A stretch of 64,000 nucleotides of DNA from Eragrostis nindensis (Eukaryota > Streptophyta > Magnoliopsida > Poales > Poaceae): contig JAAXCT010000426.1 of NCBI GenBank assembly GCA_012490785.1, forward strand, positions 372,001 to 436,000. Reading direction: 5' to 3'. Positions 1-10,259 of the stretch are shown piece by piece (within the stretch, counting starts at the first letter, position 1; each line of letters opens with the position of its first letter). The notes beneath the pieces are model-generated. The model worked only from the letters and a program-made list of their open reading frames with translations. It ran no database searches and was not told the origin of the DNA. The position numbers were made by a program, and so were the translations under genes.

Positions 1-1858
1 CTAGATATGGCGCCTCCTAAATCCGGCAAGTCATGGAGGAAGCCTCCGGCCGATTTTGTCCTTACGAGGCCTCAAAGGAGGGAAGTACTAGAATGGTTCA
101 AAACATTAATGTTTCCTGATGGGTTTGCAGCGAATCTGAGTAGAGGGGTGAACTTAACAACTATGCGAATCAACGGGGCAAAGAGTCATGACTATCACAT
201 GTGGCTTGAGCGGCTTCTTCCGTTATGGTTCGAGGCTATCTCCCTGATCATGTGTGGCTAGTGCTGGCAGAGTTGAGCTATTTCTTCCGTCAGCTTTGTG
301 CCAAGGAGGTATCTAAAACCGTAATTGCAGACATGGAAAAAATGGCGCCTGTGTTGCTCTGTAAGTTGGAGAAGATATTTCCACCCGGCATGTTCACTCC
401 GATGTTTCATATGATTTTGCACCTCCCGTATGAGGCACGAATGGGGGGCCTGCGCAGAACCGTTGGTGCTATTCAATTGAGAGGTGTCAAAAGGTTCTTC
501 GAACGAAATGCAAGAATAAATGCAAAATTGAAGCTTCCATTGCAGAGGCTTACGTTCTGGAGGAGGTGTCAAACTTCACATCAAAATACTATTCAGACAA
601 CCTTCCGAGCGTGCATTATCCAGCTCCTCGTTACAATGCTGGCGAAAACGAATCGAAGCTCAGCCTTTTCCTAGGGCAACACGGAACTGCAAGTGAAGGG
701 ACCAACAAGACCTTGAAACATGAAGAGTGGCGCACTATCATGCTATATGTGTTGACCAACCTTTCCGAAGTGTTGCCGTACATGCAGTAAGTTACTGTCT
801 AATTTTTTCTTCTTAGTATTCAATATTCCGCGTCCAACCAACTTGTTCCTTGTTGGTACAGGGAGTTTATTCATGAATTCTGGCGTGGATCAAGAGAACC
901 AACCGAACAGGAAGTTGATATCCTTATTTCAAAGGGTGCGGGAAATGAAATGCCTGATTTCATTTCTTGGTTCAAACAAAAGGTATTTAGCATTTTTTCG
1001 TATCGCTTACAAGTTGCTCGTACGTGTGTATGATATAACTAACGATCATGCTTGAACTTGCAGAGCCAAACTGATGCGTCTATGGGTGCCGATCTAAGAC
1101 AGGTTGCCGATGGCTGTGCCTATAGGGTTAGGTCATTTCGAAGCCATGACGTTAATGGGTACCGCTTTCACACAACAAGCTACGAGCAGAGTCGGCCCAA
1201 TCGAAGAACCACCAATACCGGAGTTTTTACGCAGGGGGATGATGGGGTCGAGTATTACGGAAGAGTTGAAGAAATATGCGAACTCAAGTTTCATGGGTCC
1301 AAACCTCTTACTCCTGTCATATTCAAATGCCATTGGTTTGATCCTCAAGCAGTGAGACGGACCCCTAATATTGGCCTAGTCGAAATTCGACAGTCATCAG
1401 TGTACCCAGGAGACGATGTATACATTGTGGCGCAACAGGCCACACAAGTTTATTATAGCTCATACCCGTGCCAAACCGACGACCGTATCAAGGGTTGGGA
1501 TGTTGTGTACAAGGTAGCGCCACACGGCAAACTACCTGTCCCAAACAATGAAGATTATATAGTGCCAAACCCAGACGACGGAGAGTTCTTTCAAGAACAT
1601 GGGCAAGAAGAGGGTTTTCAGATAGACTTAACCGAAGAGATCGGAATGGAAGTAGAGAATGAAACGGTTATTGACGACGATGCCGGAGATGAGGTTCATA
1701 ATGTGAACGATTTGAAATTACTTGAGCGGTTACATTTAAACATTGAGGACGAAGGCGACATTCCTCCTCCGGCGAACGTGCAAAATGATATCGACATGCC
1801 TGATAGTGATGATGAGGCATATGATGAAGCTAATCTCGATTATGATGATTATTTCTGA
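1..1858 (+). pseudogene. CACTA transposase (TNPD-like), C-terminal part, frameshifted
   Basis: This is the C-terminal half of a plant En/Spm transposase. The early part (7-257) carries the family-typical AKSHDYH motif and the following part (225-786) reads as DUF4218, with FPPGMF and HLPYEARMGG. A one-base loss near 222-225 moves the frame between RLLP and VRGYLPDH. A second shift occurs in the G-run near 445-450, after which the frame gives NRWCYS and then EVSNFTSKYYSDN through to about 786. Likely introns are 787-861 (GTAAGT to ACAG) and 983-1063 (GTATTT to GCAG). The last exon (1064-1858) reads as DUF4216 (EYYGRVEEI, FKCHWFDP) with an acidic tail ending in DYDDYF. The two frameshifts make it inactive. 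Confidence 0.88.
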
Positions 1859-2002
1859 TACATGTATGGTCTTTTTAAATTATTTTCATATTTCTAATAA
1901 TATATATATGTTACTTTCTAATTATATATGTTTTATTTGTTTTGCATCTATTTGGAAGTACTGATGGATTTCATCTTTTCAATTGCAGGTGATTGATCGA
2001 AG

Positions 2003-4392
2003 ATGGTGGGCAGAGGTGGTGTGTTGAGGTCGGTGTCGTCGCTTTACAAGAGAGCGACTGGGAAGGGGAAGAGGTCTGATGAAGCTGAGGGGTCCGGGAA
2101 TGGACGAGGGAGGGGGCGAGGAAAGGGGCGAGGCAGAGGTGGGGGAGCTGAAGGCAGGGGTCGAGGAGGCAGGAGGGACCCGTCGCCTGCACCTTCCGCG
2201 CACGAGGAGGAGGAGCACCAGGAGGAGTCTGAGAGGAGGAGGAGCACCAGGGAGAGGAGGAGGAGGAGTTACCTTCTGCTCACGGCTCTGAGGAGGAGGA
2301 GGACGAGGACGAGGAGGGGGAGGCAGACGGGTCCGGTTCCGCTTCCGAGGACTTGCAGAGTGTGTGGTTGCGAGGTCCCTCACAGCTCCCGACTCTGCCG
2401 ATTCCTCCTGCGAGACGGCCGATGATTCGACCCGTACCGCCTAGGTACGTAATTTTCTAATTTTTGTCGCTAACTTTTCATTTCATATGTTCAAAATCAC
2501 AATAACATTTATTATTTTGTCTCATTCATTTGGGCAGGGGTTGGGAGGTGATCGAGGCAGGTGATCACAAGCGCATTCCTAATGGCATCCTGGGTCTTTT
2601 GTGCAGGCTACACTTCCCTGGCATGGTGCTCTACGCCGGCAAGCAGGTGCCGGCTTTGACGTGGGACCACTACAGAAACGCCGCCGATCTCCCAGATCGT
2701 GACAACAGGGTTTTTCAGCACAAGGCGGAGAGGGTGATGGAAGAGCTGTGGGTAAGTCTTCGTTGCACTGCATTGGTCAATACATCGCATTCATTGGATA
2801 TTATTCAAATAATGACAGTGTACATTGCGTCTTGATGCAGGATTTCTACAGATGCGAGCCTGGGCAGGAGGCGTTGGCGGTTCGTGTGACGAACAATGCA
2901 TGTCGTAAACTCGTCAGAGACATGCATTACGAGTCGCGCGTCCAGGCCGTCATAACTTACTACGCTACTATCCAGAAAATGAAGGTGGAAAAAAAGGAGG
3001 CACGAACCATTGAGCTTACCCGAGAGCAATACATGCTGGTAAACACGAATACCGAACTCTTATGAGATTAAGTACGCTTAATTTGATCTTCTCATATTAC
3101 TATACTTGATGACGTGCAGGTGCCTCCGTGGTGGTGCGCCTCCCATTTCACGGCCTGGTCCTATATTGTCAACAAATGGTGCGAGCCCCAGTGGCATGAG
3201 ACACACAACGCATGCCGGGAGCGGCGCTTGATGATGCCTGGGGCACCACACCATCAAGGCAACCTTACCCTTTCCCAGTACGCGGCTAGATGGGTACGTG
3301 AACTCAACTTCTTTATTTAAACACTTAATATTCTCCATAACTTCTAATCATCTTTCTATTTTCCTTGCAGTCGGCGGCACATGGTGGCCAGCCTTGCGGG
3401 CAGTTGCAGGCCTTTGCTCTGTCCCACAAGGGCAAGGCGACGGCCAACATCGACTACAACCCGTAGGACCCGCCCGAGGCGTACAGCAACGCTACCGTCC
3501 ACAGCCGCCTCAGTGAGTACACCTCGGCGGCAAGGGAGGTCCATGGGCCAGAGTGGAATCCGAGCACCGATCCTCTTGATGGAGAGGTCGTGATGAGGGT
3601 GGGTGGAGGTAAGAAGCATGGCCGGTACTGGATTGGCGACAGCACAATCGACACGGCCTCTACTCCCACCCTCTCCGAGATCTGAGCAAGGAGCACGGGC
3701 TCAGCTCCGCCCATACGCCCACGGCCTAGCGCTACACAGATCCAGATTGAGCAAATGCAGGTAATCTTGGTTTAATTCGTTGTTCATTGATTTGTACATG
3801 GTATTGCCTTGCATTGTAATATTGGGATGAATGAAATATTGTAGGCCCAGATGGATGCGAAGTTGGAGCAAGAGCGGCAGAGGATGCAGGCCGAGATGGA
3901 TGCGAAGCTTGAGGCAGAGCGGCAGAGGAATGACCAGCGGATGGCGCAGATGTTCCTTTACATGCAGACTCATGGTACGGTGCCACAGCTAGGGCAACTC
4001 CCTCCTCTACCACTACCTCCTCCCTTCGGCGGTCCTCCTCCCTTCGGCGTTCCTCCTCCCTTCGGCGTTCCTCCTACTTTCGGTGGTACTTCTCCTGGCA
4101 CTCCTTCTGCAGGCACTCCGGTGAGTCACTTCAAATCTTTTGTACTTTAATTTCTTACCTTCAAGTATGATATAGTGAAGTAATTGAAGGGTTAGCTATG
4201 CTAGCTTGTAACCAATATTTTGTCACTTCTATTACATTTAGTTTATATGCTTCTAACCTACACATTTTAGCTTATATGCTTCTAACCTACAATTTAAATG
4301 CTTGTATTGCTTTGCTCGTGCAGAATCAATCGGCGGGATCCAACAATCCCTCTCCGCAGAATGCTTGGTCGCCGTGGCCGCCTCGTCAATAA
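2003..4392 (+). pseudogene. CACTA second gene (Transposase_24/Ptta-like), multi-exon, broken
   Basis: This is the second gene usual in plant CACTA elements, encoding a DNA-binding accessory protein. Probable exons are 2003-about 2440 (basic GRGRGRG stretch, then an acidic run reached only after a frame change), 2537-2752 (GWEVIEAG to ERVMEELW), 2841-about 3038 (DFYRCEPGQEALAVRV), 3120-3293 (VPPWWCASHFTAW), 3371-3760, 3845-4122 (coiled coil MDAKLEQERQRMQAEMDAKL, then PPPFG repeats) and 4322-4392 (ends WPPRQ). Most exons are bounded by GT and AG. Exon 3371-3760 carries two in-frame stops, after NIDYNP and after PTLSEI, so the copy is dead. The call rests on position, architecture and the glutamate-rich coiled coil; exon edges are approximate. 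Confidence 0.7.
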
Positions 4393-4434
4393 ACCTGTAA
4401 TTGTATTTCAACTTCTATAACTATGTGTCGTGAT

Positions 4435-4700
4435 CGTGTGAGACTTTGTGATGACGGTTGGTAGACTATGTGTTTGTGATAATCGTGGACCTCTATGTGA
4501 TGCGTTTGTGATGACGGTTGATCGTGGACTTCTATGTGATGTGTTTGTGATGACGGTGGAGCTTTTATGTGATATGTTGAGTTTGTGATGGTGGTGGAGC
4601 TCATTTATGTGATATGTTGAGTTTGTGATGATGTGGGCTCAAATATGTGATATGTGATGATGATTTGGCTCATATATGTGATGTATGATTTTTTTTGTGA
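4435..4700 (+). repeat. Degenerate tandem repeat in CACTA 3' region
   Basis: Imperfect copies of a unit of about 40-50 bp built from TGTGATATGTTGAG, TTTGTGATG and GGTGGAGCT follow one another. No reading frame crosses it. It lies between the last exon of the second CACTA gene and the subterminal repeats. Confidence 0.7.
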
Positions 4701-4755
4701 TTGTGGTCCAGGTTATAGTCGATTTGAAATGTTTATTGCAATCTGGAACATTTTT

Positions 4756-5176
4756 TTGCCGAGTGTTTTATACCTTTGCCGAGTGCCAAGCTCGAACACT
4801 CGGCAAACAAGCAATTCTTTGCCGTGTGCCCGACGTGGCACACGGCAAACAGTCCATTCTTTGCCGAGTACCTGGGCCTACGGCACTCGGCAAAGAGGCC
4901 ATTTTTTGCCGTGTGTTGAGGCCCACGGCACTCGGCAAAGTGGGGGTTGAGGTCTGACGGTCGTCAACACCTTTTTGTTGCCGAGTGTCGTGTGGGGCAC
5001 ACGGCAAAGTGTTTGCCATGTGCCCGACGAAAGGCACTCAGCAAAGTACTGTTTACCGGTACTAGTTTGCCGTGTGTCTTTTGCCGAGTGTTGCACAGGG
5101 CAAACCCTTTGCCGTGCGCTTTTCGCCCTTTACCGTGTGCCCTAGGCACACGGCAAATGATGGGTTTCTCGTAGTG
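4756..5176 (+). repeat. CACTA subterminal repeats and 3' terminal inverted repeat
   Basis: About a dozen copies of TTTGCCGAGTG or TTTGCCGTGTG and their complements CACTCGGCAAAG or CACACGGCAAA alternate in both orientations, often as back-to-back inverted pairs. In this superfamily the element-encoded protein binds such subterminal repeats. The block ends in the terminal repeat at 5164-5176 (GTTTCTCGTAGTG). Confidence 0.9.
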
Positions 5177-5691
5177 TAGACACAGAGCACCAAGTTTTTT
5201 TTTTCCTTTCCACGTCATGCATGCACCTAAAACATGACAGGAAATAAATGAATTCATCAGGTAACCAAATTTTCGTGCGTCCGCATGTGCGAGACTGGTT
5301 TCCTCCGTTCTGGCGTCGAAAGTGATCAAGGAGCACGTACGATTGCCCCCTGTGCAGTTGAGTTCAGCGCAGCTACGTCTCTCGCTCTCCCCAAGAATAA
5401 ACTAAATAGCTATTACATCCGTCAATGTACTGGCCTTAATTCGTGAAGCGTTCGTTCCTCTTTCACAACCAGAAGGCTTTGGGTACCCAGAAAGGCTCTA
5501 ATCTTCATGGATTCAAGAAGAAACCGTGACAGACACCACGTGAGATGGTCAATCATGGCAGCCGTTCTCACAGATCCAAGCGTCCGACGTGGCCGCCGTG
5601 CTCACGCTAGAAGCTCCAGGATCCATACATAGCATTTCTGAATCCTCAACGAATGGTCCTCCGGTAGAGGCTAACCACTCTATAGCGCAGC
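5177..5691. other. Intergenic, no gene seen
   Basis: Unique-looking sequence between the CACTA end and the next MITE. Only short open frames occur, with no recognisable domain, RNA gene or repeat. Confidence 0.6.
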
Positions 5692-5700
5692 TTGATTTAT

Positions 5701-5980
5701 GAGTAAATATCACAAACCTACAACTTTTGTTGTTCATTTTAAAAAACTACAACTATTTCAGCCTAATATCAAAAACCTATAATTTTTCTGACATGGTCCC
5801 ACATGTCAATCACATATGTGCTACATGATCTGGTCCCACCTACCATCCACACATTTGAACAAAAGTTGTAGTTTTTTGTTACCTAGAGTCAAAATAGTTG
5901 TCGTTTTGTGAAATAGATTTAGAAAGTTGAAGTTCTATGTCACAGTAGTACAAATAGTTGTAGGTTTCTGAAATTTACTC
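5701..5980. mobile_element. Mutator-type MITE (280 bp) with 9-bp target duplication
   Basis: Terminal inverted repeats start GAGTAAATATCACAAACC on the left and, read inward on the right, GAGTAAATTTCAGAAACC. The element is flanked on both sides by the identical 9-mer TTGATTTAT (5692-5700 and 5981-5989). A 9-bp duplication is diagnostic of Mutator-like transposition. Nothing is encoded. The inner arms keep partial complementarity (CTACAACTATTT against AAATAGTTGTAG), so the transcript could fold into a long hairpin. Confidence 0.9.
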
Positions 5981-6019
5981 TTGATTTATTCATCTAACAA
6001 AAGACCACAAGTAAAACGT

Positions 6020-6390
6020 TGCTAGATCTGTGACGCAGCAACAGCCTCTCTTTCCCTGTGCCTCCTATTCTCAGCTATCACACGATTTTCAGATATTTTG
6101 TCTATTGTGTTTCCATCTCCCCTGTTTTTTTATATATACTATAACATCTTTAGTTACAAACGGAAGTGATGATAGGCATCAAAATGGTTGTCGATGTATT
6201 TTCTTTCAGTCAGCTGTTGTGGATAAATGAAACAAGCGAAGGGATCTATAACCAACTAGTAAAGGTAGAAAAGCATATACATACATGCACGAAAGATAAT
6301 TTATATGTGAAGGTTGGAGAGCAATTAATCTTTTACATGTTCAGCGAGTCATTTCAATTCGCAGGTACCTTAGTAAAAAAAATCATGACT
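6020..6390 (+). repeat. Diverged duplicated segment, copy 1
   Basis: Colinear with 7400-7760. Both contain a CAACAGCCTCTCTTTCCCT-like block, then GGAAGTGATGAT, a GTTGTGGATAAATG-like block, a GTGAAGGTTGG-like block and CTTTTACATGT. The match is clearly degraded, with many substitutions and small indels. No open frame is shared between copies, so this is a non-coding repeat, family unknown. Confidence 0.55.
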
Positions 6391-6456
6391 TAAGTATGAC
6401 GCTAATTTCTAAGCGGAACCAACCCACCCAAATAATTCAATTATCTGCAATTTACC

Positions 6457-6457
<1 letters not shown>

Positions 6458-6494
<37 letters not shown>
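6458..6494 (+). repeat. Poly(C) homopolymer, 37 bp
   Basis: An uninterrupted run of 37 C residues lies in otherwise AT-rich intergenic DNA. Its true length is uncertain because such runs are easily mis-sized in sequencing and assembly. Confidence 0.85.
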
Positions 6495-6497
<3 letters not shown>

Positions 6498-7399
6498 TGA
6501 GATTTATCTTTCTTTTAGTTTATCGGTGTATAAGTTAAATCTGAAGTTAAAATTTAATTGACGGTATCTCAAACAACATCGATAAAAAAATAAGTATACT
6601 TTTTTTCTGATATCATTTGTATGTACGTTAATAGCTATCAAAGTATGTAAATAATACAAAAAATTATGTCATAATTATTTTAACATAGATTGTTATGTCA
6701 AATATCATCATGTAAAATTGCAACTTGTATGCCAAGAAACAAAAGGTCAAATTCGTATAAGGTGTATATTGCACGGACTTAAATTGTTATGGTGTGAAAC
6801 GGACAATATGAAGTGTTTGTGGGAGTAAAGTAGATTTTTTCCCCTACTCTTTTAGTGGTAGACAACGTCTTAATGATAGTAAGGCGCCAATGGTAATTGA
6901 AATCTTAAGATCACTCAGTCCAGTCTCTTGTTGACGTTTATAGGGGTAAGTACTTATGCGTGTACGTGAGTGTCAATATATGTATTGTGTTTCGCAAAAA
7001 AGGAAAATTCCTAACAGATTTACACTTGTTAAAGACAAGCGCGTGGATGGCAGATACAAGTGGGCACAAGAAAGCGAAGACGACGTGGCTTGAGCAAATC
7101 TTTGGTTTGAGATGTTAGGAGCAATGTGAAGTGTTCAGGGGCCTATGGCCTTTGTCCGACTCACAGCCATGGAGAAGGAGCTGAAGCAGCAACGTCCTCC
7201 TTGAAATATCCCCAATGTGAGACGCTCCGGGAAGATCTCAATATTTCCAACCCATAGCGCTATCACTCAGGCGATACCTACCTGATGAGGACAGAATCTC
7301 CCGAAGTATATAGCTGTAATCGCTTCAGCTAGCTGCGGCTATGGCTGAGCAACCACGATATACTCCAGGTCGTAGCTAGAGACCAACTTCTAAAGGGGG
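6495..7399. other. Intergenic AT-rich sequence, no gene seen
   Basis: There is no open frame with a recognisable domain and no clear element boundaries. The right half is moderately GC-richer but still without coding signal. Confidence 0.55.
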
Positions 7400-7760
7400 C
7401 GACAACAACCTTTCTTTCCCTATGCCTCCTGCTCCCAGCTAGCACACGCTCTTTATATATCTTTCTTTTTATTTTTCATTTCTGTGCTCATTCATCGTCT
7501 CCCCACTTTTTGCATATTTAAAGGAAGTGATGATATCAATTATTGTAGATGGATTTTTCATTCGAGCAATTGTTGTGAATGAATGCAAGAAGCAATGAGA
7601 TGTATACCCTGTGCATAGCGTCATCATCATTTATACCTGTGATGGTTGGGAGCTATTCATCTTTTACATGTGCAAAGCATCATTTGAATAATCAAGTACC
7701 TCAGTAAAAACGAAATCATGACAGAAGTATGCCACTAATCTCCTAGCCGATACTATTATA
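7400..7760 (+). repeat. Diverged duplicated segment, copy 2
   Basis: Same order of blocks as 6020-6390: TTTCTTTCCCTATGCCTCCT, then AGCACACG, GGAAGTGATGAT, GTTGTGAATGAATG, GATGGTTGGGAGC and CTTTTACATGTGC. A weaker third copy seems to lie at about 10420-10650. No terminal repeats were found. Confidence 0.55.
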
Positions 7761-7863
7761 GCTAGATCACTTGCAAACAACAACATACGATCTGATTATT
7801 AAAACCTCACATGGGGATGATTCTTGGCTACGGGTACGCGTACGGCGGCCTCTCGGCCAATTA

Positions 7864-8025
7864 CAAGGTTTTAAATCTCCCGCTATAGCTTTTTGAAGTA
7901 GTGTACCGCTATTTGGGTTCATGTATAATTTAACCGCTATCTCCCGCTATAACCCGATTTAGCTCCACTATTAGCTGTTTTAGAGACATGCCGCTAAACC
8001 TCTTAGCCCGCTGTTTATAACATTG
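7864..8025. mobile_element. hAT-type MITE (162 bp)
   Basis: The left end CAAGGTTTTAAATCTCCCGC matches the inward-read right end CAATGTTATAAACAGCGGGC. The interior repeats CCGCTAT and CCCGCTATA. The flanks GCCAATTA (7856-7863) and GTCAATTA (8026-8033) agree at 7 of 8 positions, as expected for an aged 8-bp hAT duplication. Confidence 0.75.
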
Positions 8026-8119
8026 GTCAATTATTAGGAAAACATATATATAGATTCTTGGTGCCAATGTATCATGCGGTTGACAAAGGAATTATTAAAA
8101 AGGGTACTTATGCTGCTTA

Positions 8120-8769
8120 GAGCAAGTATAATAAGTCTAGTCAGCTGGCTGAAGAGTTGTACACATCATTAAAATCCTAGATGGAGGAGTGAGAAGTGAA
8201 GCTAGAGAAGAAAGCGAGCGAGTCTTTAGGGCCTGTTCGTTTCCTTTAGGCCTAAATTTAGTCCTGTCACTAATTGCTATTTAGGGGTATTAAATAAAGT
8301 CTAATTACAAAACCTTGGTACAGATGTGCGCTATTTTGCGAGACGAATCTAACGAGCCTAATTATCCATGTTTAGCTACAGTGATGCTACAGTAACTATC
8401 GTCTAATCACGGCTTAATTACCCTCATTAGAATCGTCTCGCGAAATAGAACAGGGTTCTGTAGTTAGTTTTATAATTAGACTTTATTTAATATCCTTAAA
8501 TAGCAAATTAGTGCGAGAACTAAATTTAGGCCTAAACATCCGAACACCACCTTAGTCGCCCGGCTAACGCAGCATTTCCAAGAAACTGCTGCCTTCCAGC
8601 CAATAACCGACCAGGGAACCAGTGCTATTCACTCAACAAGTATTTAAATATTCAATGGAGTAGCTTGTTTAATCGCCCGCTCATTGTACGAGCAGCCTGT
8701 TGATGCCGGCTGCAAGTGACATGGCCTCAGCATACGGCCGGCAGCGGGCTATTTTATTAGCCCTTGCTC
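8120..8769. mobile_element. TTA-flanked MITE-like element (PIF/Harbinger type), host of nested MITE
   Basis: The left terminus GAGCAAGTATAATAAG pairs with the inward-read right terminus GAGCAAGGGCTAATAAAATA. TTA precedes (8117-8119) and follows (8770-8772). Another TTA-flanked MITE sits inside it at 8229-8551, leaving about 325 bp of its own sequence. No coding content. Confidence 0.7.
8229..8551. mobile_element. Tourist-like MITE (323 bp) nested in 8120-8769
   Basis: Inverted ends share TTTAGGCCTAAATTTAG (left GGGCCTGTTCGTTTCC, right inward-read GGTGGTGTTCGGATG). The interior has the grass-MITE blocks GCGAGACGAATCTAACGAGC and CTAATTA, with mirrored AATCGTCTCGCGAAAT. TTA flanks both sides (8226-8228, 8552-8554), the PIF/Harbinger target. 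Confidence 0.88.
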
Positions 8770-8887
8770 TTAGAACTCCGGTTTAATGGGAGTATCAAGC
8801 ATTCCTTACTTGTATTGTTGATGCTCCATGTTATCTATCATTGCTTTGGAGCTCTTCTCTATGGATAGATGGAAAAATAATAATAAT

Positions 8888-10259
8888 TGTTACGGTCCTT
8901 CTTCTACTCCGGCGAGGATGCGGCGGCGCGGCGGCTGCCCGACGACGCAGCTAGGGTGGGGAGGTGGTGGCGCACGGAAGCGGGGGAGGCGGCGGCGCAC
9001 GGCTAGGGTTATTGGGGCAGCGGCTAGGGACCTGAGAAGGCGGTGAGCTTGGTAGGAATTACCCCTTTTTAGTTCTTAAGAAACCCTAGGTACATACCTC
9101 TATATTTATAGGGAAGACTAGACTTGACTCCCAAGCAACCTACAACTTCTTTTATAAGAAATCCCTAACTTAACCTCTAAGTAAAGGATTTTTTTAAGAA
9201 ACTCTAAGTAAAAGATCTTATCAATCTGAACTTTATTTTCCTAAATTACATTGACTCTTTCTATTTATTTTATCTAGCCACTTTTGGAAAGTGGCGTAAC
9301 TGCCCCACTTGGCAGTAGGGCTGGACGAAAAGCTTGTGGCTCGTTAGCTCGTCTCGGCTCGCGACTCGCTCGGCTCGGCTCGGCTTGGCTCGTTCACTTT
9401 TTCAACGAGCCGAGCCAGGTGTCTAGCTCGTTCTGTTTAACGGGCTAGCTCGAGCTGGCTCACGAGCCGCTCGCGAGCCAAACGAGCCTATCGGGAAAAG
9501 GGAGAGGCCTGCCTGATGGAGCTCCGTGAGGTTGCCGGTGCCTCCTTTCCCTGTCGCAGCACTCCCCTCTCCCTTCCCCTCCGTCACCGACGTTGCAGCC
9601 ATCAACGCCAAAGCTTATGGTGAGCATGAGCTCGTTGTCCTCACCGCTCTTCCCATGGCGATGGCGACGGCGGAAGGGGACCGAATCAAGATCCAAACCG
9701 CGGATAGGCGGCGCGATGCGCGGCAGCCAGCAGCTCCAGCCGGGTGATGCCACTCTCCTCTACCTCACGCGGTGGTGCCGCCTCTCCACCTCCTCCCCTC
9801 ACACGGTGGCGCCGGCTCCCCCTCCGCCGTTCCTCCACGTCACGGCCCCTTATCTCCCGGCTGCGACCACCTCTGCGACGTCGGCCTCCGCCTCCCCGCC
9901 CGACGCGCCATGATGCTAAGAGCGTGAAGATCTACCAGACACCGTGGTCATTGTCTTCTTCTCCAGGTCGCAACGGAAGTGCTCGAGGCAGCTATGACGA
10001 GCTTAACGAGCTGGCTCGCGAGCTAGCTTGAACTCGTAACGAGCCGAGCCAGCCGAGCCAGCATTCCAGCTCGTTAAGATAACGAACCGAGCCGAGTCAG
10101 CTCGTTATCCTAAAGAGCTGGACCGAGCGGAACTGGCTCCGTAGTCCAACTCTACCTGGCGGCGCCGCCCGCAGCGCGCCCAAGGCCCATGGGGCGGCTG
10201 GTGTGCCCGCTCAATAGGCAGCCGCGGCGTGGATCTCTATCCAGTATTGACCCATAACA
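8888..10259 (-). mobile_element. Solo LTR (Copia-like), minus strand, split by a hAT-like element
   Basis: Read on the minus strand, the sequence starts TGTTATGGGTCAATACTGG and ends CCGTAACA, a TG to CA LTR of about 525 bp once the insertion at 9316-10154 is removed. A promoter-like CCTATAAATATAGAGG is present on the minus strand near 9100. No primer-binding site or internal domain adjoins it. I see no matching 5-bp flanks (ATAAT against CTTTG), so it may be a recombination remnant rather than a clean solo LTR. Confidence 0.6.
9316..10154. mobile_element. Non-autonomous hAT-like element with GC-rich cargo (839 bp)
   Basis: The left end TAGGGCTGGAC and the inward-read right end TAGAGTTGGAC are inverted repeats. 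Both subterminal zones are full of GGCTCG or CGAGCC motifs. The flanks CTTGGCAG (9308-9315) and CCTGGCGG (10155-10162) agree at 6 of 8 positions. The centre (about 9490-9975) is GC-rich and gene-like, with open frames on both strands but no recognised domain, so it may be captured host sequence. Confidence 0.6.

Larger units (their letters stand above)
1..5176 (+). mobile_element. CACTA (En/Spm) transposon, 3' part, degenerate
   Basis: This is a class II element whose 5' end lies before the window. It contains a broken TNPD-type transposase (1-1858), a second broken element gene (2003-4392), a block of degenerate tandem repeats and a subterminal inverted-repeat zone. It ends at 5176 with CTCGTAGTG, the reverse complement of a CACTACGAG terminus, followed by TAG as the possible 3-bp target duplication. 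The order transposase, second ORF, subterminal TTTGCCGAGTG repeats, CACTA terminus is the family standard. Frameshifts and stops in both genes make it non-autonomous. Confidence 0.92.

Noticed and set aside
1979..2383. Minus-strand proline-rich frame
   Set aside because: Antisense of the GRG/EEE-coding first exon of the second CACTA gene; its low complexity comes from that exon.
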